Below are positions 9,367 to 11,451 of a stretch of 11,451 nucleotides of DNA, in pieces; position 1 is the first letter of the stretch, and the number at the start of each line of letters is the position of its first letter. The notes under the pieces are model-generated. The model worked only from the letters and a program-made list of their open reading frames with translations, searched no databases and had not been told where the DNA came from. The stretch spans positions 1 to 11,451 of the forward strand of contig JALSQB010000114.1 of NCBI GenBank assembly GCA_026985655.1, in the 5' to 3' direction. Made by a program: the position numbers and the translations under genes. Origin of the DNA: Campylobacteraceae bacterium (GTDB lineage Bacteria > Campylobacterota > Campylobacteria > Campylobacterales > Sulfurovaceae).

Positions 9367-9401
9367 TTTTTTATAATGTATTTTTTATTTTTTATAGTGT
9401 A
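9367..9401 (-). repeat. Two near-identical 14-bp AT-rich direct repeats spaced 21 bp, possible promoter or operator
   Basis: On the minus strand, TACACTATAAAAAA (9401-9388) and TACATTATAAAAAA (9380-9367) match at 13 of 14 positions and repeat at 21 bp, two helical turns. Each contains a TATAAA resembling a -10 element. No convincing -35 element is visible. They lie between the stem-loop after the 347-residue gene and the barrel gene, so a secondary promoter or a binding site for a dimeric regulator is possible but unproven. Chance in poly-A/T sequence is a real alternative. Confidence 0.4.
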
Positions 9402-9410
9402 TTTGTAATA

Positions 9411-9430
9411 CGTGGGCATTGCTACCCACG
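9411..9430 (-). promoter_or_regulatory. Intercistronic stem-loop with GCAA tetraloop
   Basis: Six bases after the stop of the 347-residue gene, the minus-strand RNA can fold as CGUGGGUA-GCAA-UGCCCACG: eight pairs (one U-G) closed by a GNRA tetraloop. It is not followed by a uridine run, so it is not a classical intrinsic terminator. A leaky terminator, or a 3'-end stabiliser of the upstream message, would fit the different amounts needed of a small secreted subunit and a giant barrel. Confidence 0.6.
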
Positions 9431-9436
9431 GTAAAA

Positions 9437-10480
9437 TTATTTAATCTTTACTTCAAACGAGACACAGTTGTGTTTGGCTTTGGTAATGCTTAGTCCATCT
9501 ATGGTAATTTGAGAAGCACTTCCACTGTTTGTTGCCGTTGTTCCACCAGCATAAGCTACCCCATTGGTACACGAACAAGAGGCTTTTCCATCATCTTGTT
9601 TTACATTAGCAATTGTTGCATTATCTAAAGTGCTTGCCAGCGTATCAGAAATGCTTACACCTGTTGCATCGGTTGAGCTAGAAGCATTTTTAACATCTAA
9701 AAGATAAAGTACCGTAGCACCTGGAATACGTTTGGCATTGGCATTAACACCATTAACAGGGTCACTTAAAACACAAGAAGTTTTTGCTAAAGTTAAATTT
9801 GGTGTATTAATTAAATATCCAGCCCATGCCGAATATTTACCATCAAAGTTAGTATTATCAAAATCACTTATACCTGCCCCCTCAGCAAGAACTGTATCTT
9901 CACTTGCTTTATTATCAGCTCCTGTGGTACTAATTTCAGCTGTTCCATCTGTTTTAACAGCTGTTGATTCAAGTTGTATGTTCATCACTTCACCATCGGT
10001 GGCATCAAGCAGAACATCACCACGGACAAGAACGCTTAGCTCGGCATCTGCTGCTAGTTCAGCTGTTAGTACAGGACCTGCTGCCCAAGTTGTTCCACCA
10101 TCAATACTGATTTCAAGATTTTGCATGACTGCACTATCTGCTTTACCATCATAAGTCTTACTAGATAAATCACTCACAGCCAAACTAAATTTTTGAACAG
10201 CATTGGATTCATTCACTAATTTAAAAGAACGTTGTGCATCTTGCTTACCTGCCACCACAATAAGATGTTTTGGAGTATCTTCATGGCTAAGAATAAAGTC
10301 AATTTTTTTATCGACTGTAAAAGTATCTGTATTTGAAGTAACCGCTGTTTGAGCGACACTATCAACTGTAAAGCTTAATGTTGCTGTATTGTTAATCGTT
10401 TCGCCTGCTGTTGTTCCAGCTGCATTGACTGCCATCGTTGAAAGTGCCATAATGGCAACCGTACTTAATAATTTATTCAT
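9437..10480 (-). CDS. Secreted DUF11 protein with C-terminal four-cysteine module, putative surface subunit
   Basis: Secreted 347-residue protein. Signal peptide MNKLLSTVAIMALSTMAVNA, probably cleaved after residue 20 or 21. Residues 25-58 (AGETINNTATLSFTV, SNTDTFTVDKK) parallel the start of the mature barrel protein (GSTISNTASINYTY). Residues 60-175 look like an Ig-type domain (KLVNESNAVQKFSL, ISIDGGTTW). Residues 228-347 are a DUF11-type module (SCVLSDPVNGVNANAKRIPG, SISDTLAS) with the protein's only cysteines: C236, C302, C304 and C339. The end, CVSFEVKIK, parallels CGYFEVKVL of the 322-residue protein. The start is supported by AAGGA six bases before the ATG, and the gene begins 16 bases after the previous stop, so it is co-transcribed with the 156-residue gene. 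The low-complexity Thr/Ala/Ser-rich composition suits a secreted structural subunit. Whether it is periplasmic, barrel-bound or released cannot be told from sequence. Confidence 0.75.
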   Translation of the reverse strand: MNKLLSTVAIMALSTMAVNAAGTTAGETINNTATLSFTVDSVAQTAVTSNTDTFTVDKKIDFILSHEDTPKHLIVVAGKQDAQRSFKLVNESNAVQKFSLAVSDLSSKTYDGKADSAVMQNLEISIDGGTTWAAGPVLTAELAADAELSVLVRGDVLLDATDGEVMNIQLESTAVKTDGTAEISTTGADNKASEDTVLAEGAGISDFDNTNFDGKYSAWAGYLINTPNLTLAKTSCVLSDPVNGVNANAKRIPGATVLYLLDVKNASSSTDATGVSISDTLASTLDNATIANVKQDDGKASCSCTNGVAYAGGTTATNSGSASQITIDGLSITKAKHNCVSFEVKIK

Positions 10481-10496
10481 AATTTATCCTTAATGT

Positions 10497-10967
10497 TTAT
10501 TTTAATAGTGCTTTATACTCAACACTGCTTTGTGATGTTGCATTTAAACTACTAACTACCCATTGAATGTTGGTATAGTCTGATGCTTTAGCAAGATGTC
10601 TTTTGTCACCAAGCCCGACATAGAGTTCAGAGGCTTGATAATAACTACGACCACCATCAACTGAATAGCTCACCGTACATTCACTAGCACAAGTAGCAGA
10701 GTTTGCTACATAAAGCATATTTTTAGGAATTGGATTTTTAACTACCAATTTTGTTGCGACTTGCGTACCACTATTGAGTAAAGTATTCACATAACGAATT
10801 ACCGTTCCAGGAACCACTTTAGTGGCTTTTTCCCATGTTTTCACCTTCTCTCCACTAGGAGATACTTTTAGCGTTTCTTGAAAAGAGCTTGAACTAATGC
10901 TTACATCGGCCTGTGCCATGCTCACTACGGCAAAAAGTCCTAGTAATGTTGTTAAAAAAATTCTCAT
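10497..10967 (-). CDS. Small secreted DUF11-type single-domain protein
   Basis: Secreted 156-residue protein. Signal peptide MRIFLTTLLGLFAVVSMAQA, likely cleaved after AQA (20). The mature part is essentially one DUF11-like beta-sandwich: VVPGTVIRYVNTLLNSG (51-67), then LVVKNPIPKNMLYV (74-87), C93 and C97, YSVDGGRSYYQ (101-111), and a closing WVVSSLNATSQSSVEYKALLK. This arrangement (VPG-x-x-I-x-Y, N-x-x-P-x-x-x-x-Y, S-V-D-G-G, final strand) is that of small exported DUF11 proteins in many proteobacteria, generally annotated only by domain. AAGGA lies 7 bases before the ATG. The gene follows a large stem-loop after the upstream DUF11 gene and precedes the 347-residue gene by 16 bases. With only one domain it could serve as a basic building block or a periplasmic partner; the role is unknown. 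Confidence 0.75.
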   Translation of the reverse strand: MRIFLTTLLGLFAVVSMAQADVSISSSSFQETLKVSPSGEKVKTWEKATKVVPGTVIRYVNTLLNSGTQVATKLVVKNPIPKNMLYVANSATCASECTVSYSVDGGRSYYQASELYVGLGDKRHLAKASDYTNIQWVVSSLNATSQSSVEYKALLK

Positions 10968-11000
10968 TTTTTATCCTTATATTAAAATATTGAATCACCG

Positions 11001-11052
11001 TAGGGTGTCAAACCATTGCACTTTAAAATAGATGCAATCGTTTGACCCCCTA
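11001..11052 (-). promoter_or_regulatory. Long imperfect stem-loop overlapping a stop codon
   Basis: The two 20-base arms pair as TAGGG/CCCTA, then a T-C mismatch, GTCAAAC/GTTTGAC, a C-C mismatch, and ATTGCA/TGCAAT, around a 12-base loop (11021-11032). That gives 18 pairs with two symmetric mismatches. On the minus strand the 5' arm begins with the TAG stop of the upstream DUF11 gene. No uridine run follows, so RNA processing or stability, or partial termination, is more likely than classical intrinsic termination. The palindrome could also bind a protein at the DNA level. Confidence 0.65.
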
Positions 11053-11451
11053 CTCTACTTTGACATCAAATGTAACGGTATGTAAAATATCCTTACTCTC
11101 TTTTTTCTGTTCAATTTTATCAATGTTTACAGCTACTTCGAGGTCATTTTTGTTGAAACCATCAACAACTTTATTATCTAATTTTAAAGAGCCTTGCACA
11201 AAAACAGTTCCCTCTGGAATGGCATCTTTCACCACAACATTTTCAACTGTTCCTACCCCTTCAGCTCTCACTGAAATAACATAATGAATCGTTGTCCCTT
11301 TATATAACTTGTCACTCGAAAGGCTCATGCTCTTTTCGAGAACAAGTTCAATACTCGGAACTTCATAACTACACAGTGCTGATTGGGCATCAGCTTTATT
11401 GGCAACCAAAGCATAAAAATTATCCAGTTTTTTAGACTCCCCATAGACCAG
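11050..11451 (-). CDS. DUF11-type protein, C-terminal part (5' end outside window)
   Basis: The last 133 codons of a gene entering from the right edge. The frame stays open to base 11451 (LVYGESKKLDNFYALVANKA at its visible start), so the TTG at 11409 should not be taken as a start. The final 90 residues form a DUF11-like module: YKGTTIHYVISVRAEG, then VVVKDAIPEGTVFVQGSL, ending HTVTFDVKVE. The preceding ALVANKADAQSAL resembles the closing strand of another DUF11 repeat, which suggests that the full protein has at least two tandem copies; this is inference. One cysteine is visible, in SALCSYEV. A signal peptide cannot be assessed. The gene is followed by the stem-loop that begins at its stop codon and then by the 156-residue gene, and it probably belongs to the same transcription unit. 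Confidence 0.72.
   Translation of the reverse strand: MVYGESKKLDNFYALVANKADAQSALCSYEVPSIELVLEKSMSLSSDKLYKGTTIHYVISVRAEGVGTVENVVVKDAIPEGTVFVQGSLKLDNKVVDGFNKNDLEVAVNIDKIEQKKESKDILHTVTFDVKVE

Noticed and set aside
9732..10154. A 140-codon open frame on the plus strand.
   Set aside because: It lies entirely antisense to the well-supported 347-residue gene and has no recognisable domain or start signal; the same applies to the shorter antisense frames elsewhere.
10984..11011. A perfect TTGACA with a TATTTT 16 bases downstream (minus strand), as a promoter for the 156-residue gene.
   Set aside because: The start of transcription would fall at about 10977, inside the ribosome-binding site at 10974-10978, and the TTGACA is part of the stem-loop arm.
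11050..11409. A complete 119-residue gene starting at TTG 11409.
   Set aside because: The frame is open to the window edge, no ribosome-binding site or signal peptide fits that TTG, and the sequence before it reads as the end of another repeat.

Overview
The window looks like chromosomal DNA from a Campylobacterota (epsilonproteobacterial) genome. The DNA is AT-rich, the genes are tightly packed and often overlap, and the first gene is the small AddB-type nuclease typical of that group. The assignment comes from style and gene type, not a search; I would not name a genus.

Layout: 1-1872 (+) is the 3' part of an addB-like recombination nuclease gene, cut by the left edge. It converges, across a 30-base gap with no clear terminator, on a block of six genes all read on the minus strand (11451 down to 1903). 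In transcription order these are: the 3' end of a gene for a DUF11-type protein (cut by the right edge); a 156-residue secreted DUF11 protein; a 347-residue secreted protein with a Cys-containing DUF11 module at its C-terminus; a giant protein of about 1490 residues with Ig-like, DUF11 and SdrD-B-like domains followed by a predicted outer-membrane beta-barrel; a 322-residue secreted protein with a nidogen-like beta-sandwich plus the same four-Cys DUF11 module; and a 670-residue secreted protein with lectin-like and lamin-tail-like regions plus a DUF11-like C-terminus. The last three genes overlap (7 and 4 bases, both with GTG starts) and are surely co-expressed. The first three are separated by short gaps, two of which carry stem-loops.

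Every minus-strand gene carries one copy of the same extracellular beta-sandwich module (DUF11/TIGR01451-like). Five of the six have visible signal peptides; the sixth lacks its N-terminus. My reading is a cell-surface assembly: the giant barrel anchors or exports, the small DUF11 proteins are subunits, and the nidogen-like and lectin-like proteins are possible adhesive or tip components. The domain calls rest on visible motifs. The joint function is inference. No tRNA, rRNA, CRISPR array or insertion sequence was seen, and no stretch longer than 82 bases lacks a gene.
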